17,096 nucleotides of DNA from Comamonadaceae bacterium (GTDB taxonomy: Bacteria > Pseudomonadota > Gammaproteobacteria > Burkholderiales > Burkholderiaceae_C), in contig CANBQX010000029.1 of the NCBI GenBank assembly GCA_947371775.1, forward strand, positions 1 through 17,096. Reading direction: 5' to 3'. How positions within the stretch are numbered: position 1 is the stretch's first letter; every line of letters starts with the position of its first letter. This document shows, in pieces, positions 1 through 6,596 of the stretch. The translations under genes and the position numbers were made by a program. A model generated the notes under the pieces. The model had not been told where the DNA came from. It worked only from the letters and a program-made list of their open reading frames with translations, and did no database searches.

Positions 1-24
1 CTAGACACCGGCACACCCAGCCCC

Positions 25-35
25 AACGAGGAGAC
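25..35 (+). promoter_or_regulatory. Ribosome binding site of sulfatase 1
   Basis: AACGAGGAGAC precedes the ATG at 43; its GGAG core (30-33) is 9 bases upstream, a normal spacing, and an A-rich run follows. The same 11 bases recur before the second sulfatase (3537-3547). The 42 bases before the gene are otherwise too short to judge; a TAG at 2-4 could end an upstream gene, but the frame cannot be assessed. Confidence 0.75.
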
Positions 36-42
36 AAAAAAT

Positions 43-1707
43 ATGAAAACCCGACATAAATGGGGTCTGGCGCTGCTAGGCCTGATCGCGCTCAGCGCCT
101 TGGCGTATGCCAACCGGATTTACGTGCTGCAGTATTCGCTGGGCTGGTACACCGACATTCGCCATCCCCGCGATGCCTACCAAGAAACACCCTGGGTTCA
201 AGGTCCGCAGACGGCTGCGGCTTCAGTCGCTGAGCGTGCGCCCAACATCATTTTTATTCTGGCCGACGACCTGGGCATCAACGACATCACCGCTGGCGGC
301 GGCGGCCGCGCAGCCCAAGGCGTGCCGACTCCCAACATCGACTCGATTGCGAAAGAGGGTGTGCGCTTTGACCAAGGTTATGCGGGCAGTGCGGTCTGCA
401 CCGTGTCACGGGCGGCGTTGCTGACCGGGCGCTATCCCTGGCGCTTTGGTGTGGAATTCACACCCACGCCAGGCGCCATGGCCCGTGTGGCTGGGGAGTT
501 GTATGCTGACCCCAACCGAAGCCGGAAAGTCATGATTGACAAGGAGGCTGCCAAGGGCGCCAAAGATTTCAATGATCTGGGCATGCCGCCCACCGAAATC
601 ACCATGGCCAAGGCGCTCAAAGAGCGCGGCTACCACACGCTGCACATCGGCAAGTGGCACCTGGGCAGCACGCCCGAAATGCGCCCCGGCAACCAAGGTT
701 TTGACGAAAGCCTGTTCATGGAAAGCGGGCTCTACCTGCCGCAGAACGATCCGCGCGTGGTGAACTCCAAGCAGGACTTCGACCCCATCGACAAATTTCT
801 GTGGCCCAACATGCGCTTTGGTGTGAGCTACAACGCGGGGCATTGGTTTGAGCCCAATAAATACCTGACCGACTACTTCACCGATGAGGCCGTCACCGCC
901 ATCCACCGCAACAAGAACCAGCCCTTCTTCCTGTATCTGGCGCACTGGGGCGTGCACACGCCATTGCAAGCCAGCAAAGAGGATTACGACGCGCTGCCGC
1001 ACATTACCAACCACCGCGAGCGGGTGTATGCCGCCATGGTGCGATCCGTCGATCGCAGCGTGGGTCGCGTACTCCAAGCGCTCAAAGACGATAGCCTCGA
1101 TCAAAACACGCTGGTGATTTTTGCCAGTGACAACGGCGCGCCGGGCTACACCGGCCTGCGGGATGTCAACCAACCCTACCGGGGCTGGAAACTCACCTTC
1201 TTTGAAGGCGGCTTGCGCGTGCCCTACGTGGCGAAGTGGCCCGGTCATATTGCTGCGGGAACCCAATATGCCCAGCCCGTCACCAACATCGACATGATGC
1301 CGACCATGGTGGCCGCAGCGGGCGGAAAAATGCCCACCGACCGTGTGATTGATGGCGTGAATTTGCTTCCCTATTTGAGCGCCAAGCCGCAAGTACAAGC
1401 ACAACGCAGCTTGTTCTGGCGCGATGGCCCTTACCGCGCGGTACGCCATGGCGCATGGAAGCTGATTGCCTCGGAGCTGCCGCGCAAAGACTGGCTTTTC
1501 AACCTGGCCACCGATCCGACAGAGAAGGTGAATCTGGCCGAGCGTGAGCCCCAAAAGTTGGCTGAGCTCAAAGCCGAGCTGGCAGCCCACCACGCCGATA
1601 TGCCGCCGTCCCGCTGGTCGTCCTTTATCGCGATGCCCATCAGCATCGACAAGACGCTGGACCAGCCCGAGGCACCGGGTGACGAATACACCTACTGGTA
1701 CAACTAG
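43..1707 (+). CDS. Periplasmic sulfatase (alkaline-phosphatase superfamily) with variant C-T-V-S-R formylglycine motif
   Basis: This 554-residue type I sulfatase would hydrolyse a sulfate ester; the substrate is unknown. Residues 8-23 form a hydrophobic segment after a basic start, so it is exported and either cleaved near A23 or kept as an anchor. The catalytic domain starts near residue 66 (APNIIFILADD, metal aspartates 75-76). The residue to be converted to formylglycine is C119, but the motif reads C-T-V-S-R then AALLTGR: valine stands where the family has proline or alanine. Other active-site elements are normal: GKWHLG, GVHTPLQ, SDNGAPG, and the lysine before FEGGLRVP. The start at 43 has a good ribosome binding site. 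The formylglycine-generating enzyme follows 4 bases after the stop and is presumably co-transcribed to mature this protein. The family call is firm; the substrate is not assignable from sequence. Confidence 0.93.
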   Translation: MKTRHKWGLALLGLIALSALAYANRIYVLQYSLGWYTDIRHPRDAYQETPWVQGPQTAAASVAERAPNIIFILADDLGINDITAGGGGRAAQGVPTPNIDSIAKEGVRFDQGYAGSAVCTVSRAALLTGRYPWRFGVEFTPTPGAMARVAGELYADPNRSRKVMIDKEAAKGAKDFNDLGMPPTEITMAKALKERGYHTLHIGKWHLGSTPEMRPGNQGFDESLFMESGLYLPQNDPRVVNSKQDFDPIDKFLWPNMRFGVSYNAGHWFEPNKYLTDYFTDEAVTAIHRNKNQPFFLYLAHWGVHTPLQASKEDYDALPHITNHRERVYAAMVRSVDRSVGRVLQALKDDSLDQNTLVIFASDNGAPGYTGLRDVNQPYRGWKLTFFEGGLRVPYVAKWPGHIAAGTQYAQPVTNIDMMPTMVAAAGGKMPTDRVIDGVNLLPYLSAKPQVQAQRSLFWRDGPYRAVRHGAWKLIASELPRKDWLFNLATDPTEKVNLAEREPQKLAELKAELAAHHADMPPSRWSSFIAMPISIDKTLDQPEAPGDEYTYWYN

Positions 1708-1711
1708 CCGC

Positions 1712-2749
1712 ATGACGGCCACGTGGCGGCGCGGGGCGCTGTTCCTGCTTGCAGCCGTGCTGGTGGCGGGCGCCGCTTTGTGGTGGGCCGCGCGCCGCAC
1801 TGAGCAATTGCACCAACAAGAGCGGCGGGTGTGCGCACTACCGCCGCAGGCGGCAGGCAGTCCCCACCCCGGCATGGTGTGGGTGCCTGGTGGAACGCTG
1901 TCGCTGGGTGACTCGGTCTATGCCGAAGAAATGCCGGTGCGCCCGGTCAAGGTGAACGGCTTTTGGATGGACCGCACCGAAGTGACCAACGACCAATTCG
2001 CGGCTTTTGTGCAGGCGACGGGCTACCGCACGGTTGCAGAGCGTGCAGTTGATGCCTCGCGGCATCCGGAGTTGCCGGCCGACATGCGCTTGCCAGGCGC
2101 AGTGGTGTTTATCAGCCCGACCAGTGTGTCGGGTCAGGGCAGCCCCACCCAGTGGTGGCGTTATGTGCCGGGCGCCGATTGGCGCCACCCCGGCGGCCCG
2201 CAAACCAGCATCGAAGGACGTGGTGCATTCGCGGTGGTGAACGTCACGATCGAAGACGCCCAGGCCTATGCCCGCTGGAAGGGCGCAGTGATTCCCTCCG
2301 AAGCCCAATGGGAATGGGCGGCGCGTGGGGCTAGCTCACAAGCCGCCCCTGCGCACGAACAACCACGCCAGGCCAATACCTGGCAAGGCCTGTTTCCTGT
2401 GGCCAATTCAGCCGACGACGGATTTGTAGGGCTGGCGCCGGTCGGCTGCTTCCAGCCCAATGCGCTGGGTCTGTTTGACATGATTGGCAACGCTTGGGAG
2501 CTCACGCGCGATGTCTACACCGCCAACCACACGGTACTTGTACCGGAAGGTGATGTGGATCCGGGCCCCAGCAGTGTGCGTCCGCCCGGTGCTTTTGCCC
2601 TGGGGCAACACGTCATCAAAGGCGGCTCGTTCTTGTGTGCACCCAACTACTGCATGCGCTACCGTGCAGGCGCGCGGCAAGCGCAGGACGACGATCTGGC
2701 TGTGAGCCACCTCGGTTTTCGCACGGCCTTGGTGGCGCCAGGGCCCTGA
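1712..2749 (+). CDS. Membrane-anchored formylglycine-generating enzyme (SUMF1/FGE family)
   Basis: This 345-residue protein oxidises the active-site cysteine of sulfatases to formylglycine, using oxygen. Residues about 8-26 form one transmembrane helix after Arg6-Arg7, so the enzyme domain (about 54-341, starting PGMVWVPGG) probably faces the periplasm. The C-terminal signature GGSFLC-x4-C-x-RYR carries both catalytic cysteines, C309 and C314, with S306 and Y313 as in human FGE (C336, C341). The block WRHPGGPQTSI and the stretch WQGLFPVANSADDG are also FGE hallmarks, which separates it from generic SUMF1-fold proteins such as EgtB-type enzymes that lack the cysteine pair. The start at 1712 is 4 bases after the sulfatase stop; no good ribosome binding site is visible, which suggests translational coupling. 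A longer start inside the sulfatase gene (1544) was rejected because it would place unrelated residues before the helix. It likely serves both sulfatases of this locus. Confidence 0.92.
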   Translation: MTATWRRGALFLLAAVLVAGAALWWAARRTEQLHQQERRVCALPPQAAGSPHPGMVWVPGGTLSLGDSVYAEEMPVRPVKVNGFWMDRTEVTNDQFAAFVQATGYRTVAERAVDASRHPELPADMRLPGAVVFISPTSVSGQGSPTQWWRYVPGADWRHPGGPQTSIEGRGAFAVVNVTIEDAQAYARWKGAVIPSEAQWEWAARGASSQAAPAHEQPRQANTWQGLFPVANSADDGFVGLAPVGCFQPNALGLFDMIGNAWELTRDVYTANHTVLVPEGDVDPGPSSVRPPGAFALGQHVIKGGSFLCAPNYCMRYRAGARQAQDDDLAVSHLGFRTALVAPGP

Positions 2750-2778
2750 TCAGCGCCGTACGCGCGAGCTCTTGTGCG

Positions 2779-3399
2779 TCAGCGGGCTTGCGGTTTGACC
2801 AGATAGCGGCCAATGATGTCGGTCAGGTACTGCTTGGTGGGATGCGCCGCCTGCGGCCGGCTCAGCGCCTGAAAGCTGCCCACGATGGTGAGGTAAAACA
2901 AAGTGGCCAGTTCCCGCGCGGCTTTGGGGTCAGGTGTAATGCGCGCAAACTTCTTGGCGAACAATGCGAGGCGGGCTTGGTCCACTTTAAGCAGCATGGC
3001 TGCTACCGCCGCATCGCGCCGACCCAGGCCGCGCAGCGCCAATTCGAAGCGCATATTGCTCAAGTCCTCGCCACCATGGGCCAAGGCCGCGTCCAGCAGC
3101 AGTTCAAGGTCTTGCACCGGGTCTTCGGTGACGGTGTCTTCTAAGCGCCGATTGCCTTCGGCCTCGCGCGCCAGCCAGCGCTCCAGCAGGGCAGTGATGA
3201 GCGCCGCATGGTCTTTGAAGTGCCAGTAAAAACTCCCCCGCGTCACGCCCAGCGTATCCGCCAAAGCCAGCACCCGCACGCCGTCAAAGCCATGTTCAAC
3301 AGCGGCAGCAAATGCGGCGTCAAGCCAGACATCTTGGTTCAGGCGGGGTGAAGCACGTGTGCTTGGTTGCTTCTTGGGCGAGGTGGGGGCAGATACCAT
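2779..3399 (-). CDS. TetR family transcriptional repressor
   Basis: A 206-residue one-component regulator. The N-terminal helix-turn-helix is at about residues 25-65, with the TetR signature running from VRVLALADTLGVTRGSFYWHF and an HFKDH hinge; the rest is the helical ligand-binding domain, too variable to predict a ligand. The length is typical. The reading frame is open far upstream, opposite sulfatase 2, but homology begins near residue 20 of the version starting at 3399, so ATG 3399 is chosen. No clear ribosome binding site precedes it, so a short leader is possible. It is divergent from the sulfatase 2-propeller-monooxygenase operon and converges with the FGE gene 29 bases away. It most likely represses the divergent operon and itself through the inverted repeat at 3489-3504. 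The effector could be the freed substrate or its ketone (inference). Confidence 0.93.
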   Translation of the reverse strand: MVSAPTSPKKQPSTRASPRLNQDVWLDAAFAAAVEHGFDGVRVLALADTLGVTRGSFYWHFKDHAALITALLERWLAREAEGNRRLEDTVTEDPVQDLELLLDAALAHGGEDLSNMRFELALRGLGRRDAAVAAMLLKVDQARLALFAKKFARITPDPKAARELATLFYLTIVGSFQALSRPQAAHPTKQYLTDIIGRYLVKPQAR

Positions 3400-3473
3400 G
3401 GGGCGTGTTGTGGAGGCAATGTAAAGATTGTCGTTCAACCTCGATACTAAATCGTAATTTTCGGGGTGCGTGC

Positions 3474-3480
3474 TATCATA
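3474..3480. promoter_or_regulatory. Possible overlapping divergent -10 elements
   Basis: TATCATA reads as TATCAT on the plus strand (3474-3479, toward sulfatase 2) and TATGAT on the minus strand (3480-3475, toward the tetR gene). Neither has a convincing -35 box at 16-18 bases. The plus-strand start would fall near 3486, right at the edge of the inverted repeat at 3489-3504, as expected for a repressible promoter. The rest of the 150-base gap holds no gene. Confidence 0.35.
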
Positions 3481-3488
3481 AATGCCAG

Positions 3489-3504
3489 CATACACGTGTG
3501 TATG
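3489..3504. promoter_or_regulatory. Candidate TetR operator (perfect inverted repeat)
   Basis: CATACAC-GT-GTGTATG is a perfect 7-bp inverted repeat with a 2-bp centre, in the gap between the tetR gene and the divergent operon. TetR-family operators are typically 14-20 bp palindromes placed over such divergent promoters. Assignment to this TetR is by position only. Confidence 0.65.
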
Positions 3505-3523
3505 GTTGATGCAAATATCAACC
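3504..3523. repeat. Second inverted repeat in the divergent gap
   Basis: GGTTGAT-N6-ATCAACC is a perfect 7-bp inverted repeat with a 6-bp spacer, abutting the candidate operator. It could be a secondary repressor site or a small hairpin in the 5' leader ahead of the ribosome binding site at 3537-3547. Confidence 0.4.
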
Positions 3524-3536
3524 CTTGGCGCTATAG

Positions 3537-3547
3537 AACGAGGAGAC
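3537..3547 (+). promoter_or_regulatory. Ribosome binding site of sulfatase 2
   Basis: AACGAGGAGAC, identical to the site before sulfatase 1, fixes the start at ATG 3550. The spacing from the GGAG core is only 4 bases, short compared with 9 for sulfatase 1. Upstream in-frame ATG 3502 lies inside the inverted repeats and would put about 16 polar residues before the signal peptide, so it is less likely. Confidence 0.6.
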
Positions 3548-3549
3548 CT

Positions 3550-5346
3550 ATGAGAAGAATCGACAGGGCCGTTGCCGGCTTTCTGAGTTCGGCGCTCGCT
3601 GTGTTGGGATGGGGTGCAGCGCATGCGAGCCCAGCCGCCACGGCATCGGCAGTGGCATCGACGCGCCCCAACATCGTGGTGCTGGTGGCCGACGATTGGG
3701 GCTTCTCTGACCTGGGTGCCTTTGGGGGTGAAATTTCGACGCCCAACCTGGACGCGCTGGCCAAGCGCGGCATGCGCTTTTCCAACTTCCACGTCGCCGC
3801 CTCCTGCTCGCCCACCCGCTCCATGTTGTTGACCGGGGTGGACAACCACCGCAATGGCGTCGGCAATTTGCGCGAAGCCATGCCCACTGATCATCTGGGC
3901 AAACCCGGCTACCAGGGCTCTTTGAACCACAACGTGGTCACCGTGGCTTCCTTGCTGCAAGACAGTGGTTACCGCACGTATGTTGCTGGCAAATGGAATG
4001 TCGGATCCGAGCCCTACAACCTGCCCAACCGCCGGGGGTTTGACAAATCCATTGTGCAAGGCGATACCGGCTCGGACAATTGGGAGCCCGCCAAACAGTA
4101 CTTGCCGCACCTGCCGCAGGTCTACTGGTTCGAGGACGGTCAGCCCGCCAAGATGCCTGCCGAGTTCTATTCCTCGGAGTATTTTGTAGACCGCATGCTG
4201 GGCTATATCGATGCGGATACCCGCAAGCAGCAGCCTTTTTTTGCCTACGTTGGCTTTCAGGCCAACCATGTGCCGGTACAAGCGCCCCAATCTTTTATTG
4301 ACAAATACAAAGGGCGCTACCGCGAAGGCTGGACCGTGTTGCGCCAACAGCGCCTGGCCAGGGCGATTGCGCTGGGTCTGGTGCCTGCCAGCACCCGGCT
4401 GACCACCATGTCCACCACCGGCGATTGGAACGCTTTGTCGGAAAAAGACCGATTGCACATGGAGCGTGAGATGGAGGTCTACGCCGCGATGGCCGAGGCC
4501 ATGGATTTCCATGTAGGGCGCTTGGTGAACCGCCTGAAAGAAAGCGGCCAATACGAGAACACGGTGTTTGTGTTTTTGTCGGACAACGGTGCGGAAGGCT
4601 CGGATTACCACGAAGCGCAACCCTGGCTTGCATTCAATTACAAGCAAGACACTGAATCACTGGGAGCCAAGGGCACCTACGGCATCCCGGGTCCTGGCTG
4701 GGCGAGCGCATCAGCCTCGCCTTTGTACACCTACAAATTCTGGTCGGGGGAGGGCGGTATCCGTACGCCGATGTTGATCTCCGGGCCACCGGTGCGCCAG
4801 AGCAATCAGGTGCAGCACGCACTGACCCATGTGACAGACATCACGCCCACGCTTCTGGAGCTGGCCCACGTTCCTGCCCCGGGCCTCAGTTACCAAGGCG
4901 CAGCGATTGAAGCCCTGACCGGTAAGAGCTTGCTGCCTTTGTTGCAAGGCAGTGCCCAGGCGGTTCGAGGCGCTGATCAGCCTTTGGGTTACGAGCTCTC
5001 GGGCAACGCGGCCTTGTTCCGAGGCAGCCTCAAGTTGGTGCGCAATATGCAGCCCTTGGGCGATGGACAGTGGCACTTGTATGACCTGAGCGCCGACCCC
5101 GGTGAAACGCTGGACTTGCGCGAGCGCATGCCGCAAGAATTTCAAAGCATGCAGGCCGATTACGCCAAGTACGAACAAGCCAACCAGGTCTTGCCCATGC
5201 CGGATGGCTACAGCCCGCAGAGGCAAGTATTTATCAACAGCATCTCGCGGTACTGGATTCCGGTGTTCGGCAAACAGGCGGCTGCCGTTTTGCTCGCAAT
5301 GGTCGGTCTGGTGGTCTGGTGGCGACTGCGCCGTCGTCGCGCATGA
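3550..5346 (+). CDS. PAS/AtsA-type arylsulfatase, exported, with C-terminal membrane tail
   Basis: This 598-residue sulfatase has the architecture of Pseudomonas arylsulfatase (PAS/AtsA) plus two additions. Residues 1-28 are a signal peptide ending AHA-SPA, and residues about 569-589 are a transmembrane helix followed by RLRRRRA. PAS itself is about 536 residues and lacks both. The metal aspartates are D48-D49 in LVADDWGFSDLGAFGGE, and the formylglycine cysteine is C86 in the canonical C-S-P-T-R-SMLLTG. The active-site lysine K148, the histidine in QANHVPVQAP, SDNGAEG and the lysine before GEGGIRTP are present. The usual GKWH histidine (H115 in PAS) is N150, in GKWNVG. Expected location is the periplasm, tethered to the inner membrane. 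The next gene begins in the overlap ATGA, so this heads a three-gene operon under the divergent TetR. Substrate unknown; aryl, alkyl or steroid sulfate esters are all possible. Confidence 0.93.
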   Translation: MRRIDRAVAGFLSSALAVLGWGAAHASPAATASAVASTRPNIVVLVADDWGFSDLGAFGGEISTPNLDALAKRGMRFSNFHVAASCSPTRSMLLTGVDNHRNGVGNLREAMPTDHLGKPGYQGSLNHNVVTVASLLQDSGYRTYVAGKWNVGSEPYNLPNRRGFDKSIVQGDTGSDNWEPAKQYLPHLPQVYWFEDGQPAKMPAEFYSSEYFVDRMLGYIDADTRKQQPFFAYVGFQANHVPVQAPQSFIDKYKGRYREGWTVLRQQRLARAIALGLVPASTRLTTMSTTGDWNALSEKDRLHMEREMEVYAAMAEAMDFHVGRLVNRLKESGQYENTVFVFLSDNGAEGSDYHEAQPWLAFNYKQDTESLGAKGTYGIPGPGWASASASPLYTYKFWSGEGGIRTPMLISGPPVRQSNQVQHALTHVTDITPTLLELAHVPAPGLSYQGAAIEALTGKSLLPLLQGSAQAVRGADQPLGYELSGNAALFRGSLKLVRNMQPLGDGQWHLYDLSADPGETLDLRERMPQEFQSMQADYAKYEQANQVLPMPDGYSPQRQVFINSISRYWIPVFGKQAAAVLLAMVGLVVWWRLRRRRA

Positions 5347-6596
5347 CCGGAATGCGGGGCTACTACGCCAGCCCCTGGCCGGGCGAGGATGGGGGGCCTG
5401 CGCGTATGCAGCGGGCGCCAGAAGGTTCCGCGCTTTCTTTGCAGCCCGGTGAGGGCCTGCGCTGCACCACGCGTGACACGGTGCTCTCGACCATGACGGT
5501 CTTGGGCGATCCCGGAGAGGTCTATCTGTTGACGCACTCGGCCCTGCGATCCAATCTCGGCCTGGCCACCACGTCGTGCGTGGAGCGCATAGACCCGCAT
5601 TCTTTGCAAACCCGCCAAAGCTCCAAGCGCCTGCCCGGCGGCCCTATGTGGCCGGGCGGCATGGCCATTCACCGCAATGGTGATATTTACGTGGTCTACG
5701 GGCGCTATGCGCACCGCCTGGACCGGGCCTGCGGCCTGAAGGCCTCGTTTGCCTTGCCGCTGAACCTGGCCTACAACTCCTTTGTGATTTTGGACAACGG
5801 GCGCATCGTCACCAAGAATCTCTCTGACACCATCGCAGCCACGCTGACCGTGCTCGACGCAGAGTCGCTGCGCCCGGCCTGTGCAGACATCGTCTGCCCG
5901 GAGCCCTCTATCGCACGCTTGAGCGCGGTCGGCAACACGGTCTACGTGGTCGGCGTGCGCCGTATTTTTCGCTACCACTGGGATGAAGCTGCACAGACCT
6001 TGCGGCGTGACGCGGATTGGTCGTGGGACTACGTGGGCAACACCCACCAAAGCTACGGCTGGGACGCCGTGATTGACGGCCACAACGCCTGGTTCATGGA
6101 CAACGGCTTGCACCGCTACCGCATCACTATGCGCGGAGCGGGAGTGCGCCAAACGCCCAACCGCTTGTTGCGCGTCTCCCTGGCCGATGCCGCCGACCAT
6201 GCTGCGCTCGAGGTGAGTGGCCTGCGCGGCGGCAGCATCACCAATCCGCCCCTGGTGGACGTGCAGCGGCGCATCGTGGTCGGGTTTGACTCGGCCAACA
6301 GCGTGCTCTGCGCCTGGCGCATTCAAGACGACCAAAGCCTGGCGCCGCTGTGGCGCAAAGCGCCATTCGGCGCGGCCAGCCATTTGCTGCAGTATCCAAG
6401 CAGCGGTGAATTGGTGGTCAACGACTACCGGCGCTTGGGCGAAGAAGTAGCGGTGCTCGATATCGAAACCGGCCAGGAGCGCGCACGCGTGCGCAGCGGC
6501 GGTTTGACGCAAGGGGTGGTGTTTCCCAGTGTGGGCTGGGAGCGCGACTTTTATTGGTGTTCTATGGGCCGCCTTGCGCGGATATTTGCCGCATGA
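5343..6596 (+). CDS. Uncharacterised propeller-like protein in sulfatase/monooxygenase operon
   Basis: I do not recognise a named family for this 417-residue protein. It has repeated short strand-turn patterns with Gly, Asp and Trp (GGMAIHRNGDIYVVYGRYAHRL, FVILDNGRIVTKN, YGWDAVIDGHNAWFMDNG, VDVQRRIVVGFDSANS) at intervals of about 45-60 residues, as in a six- or seven-bladed beta-propeller of the SMP-30/gluconolactonase or YVTN type. There is no signal peptide or membrane helix, so it appears cytoplasmic. The start at 5343 is chosen because its ATG overlaps the upstream TGA (ATGA); an in-frame start at 5319 is possible. Its own stop overlaps the monooxygenase ATG the same way, so the three proteins are made together. 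Since the neighbour should make esters or lactones, a lactonase or esterase role is a reasonable guess, but no catalytic motif is clear to me. Confidence 0.85.
   Translation: MTGMRGYYASPWPGEDGGPARMQRAPEGSALSLQPGEGLRCTTRDTVLSTMTVLGDPGEVYLLTHSALRSNLGLATTSCVERIDPHSLQTRQSSKRLPGGPMWPGGMAIHRNGDIYVVYGRYAHRLDRACGLKASFALPLNLAYNSFVILDNGRIVTKNLSDTIAATLTVLDAESLRPACADIVCPEPSIARLSAVGNTVYVVGVRRIFRYHWDEAAQTLRRDADWSWDYVGNTHQSYGWDAVIDGHNAWFMDNGLHRYRITMRGAGVRQTPNRLLRVSLADAADHAALEVSGLRGGSITNPPLVDVQRRIVVGFDSANSVLCAWRIQDDQSLAPLWRKAPFGAASHLLQYPSSGELVVNDYRRLGEEVAVLDIETGQERARVRSGGLTQGVVFPSVGWERDFYWCSMGRLARIFAA

Noticed and set aside
406..1875. Long minus-strand open frame opposite sulfatase 1
   Set aside because: Antisense shadow of a clear sulfatase with all catalytic motifs; no recognisable domain of its own. 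The same holds for the minus-strand frames at 5208-6512 and 6551-7822 and the plus-strand frame at 15364-16485.
3466..3549. Longer start for sulfatase 2 (3466 or ATG 3502)
   Set aside because: It would run through the inverted repeats and put polar residues before a clean signal peptide; ATG 3550 has the AACGAGGAGAC site.
3400..4647. N-terminal extension of the TetR gene opposite sulfatase 2
   Set aside because: The extra 416 residues are antisense to conserved sulfatase sequence, and the TetR domain is complete from ATG 3399.
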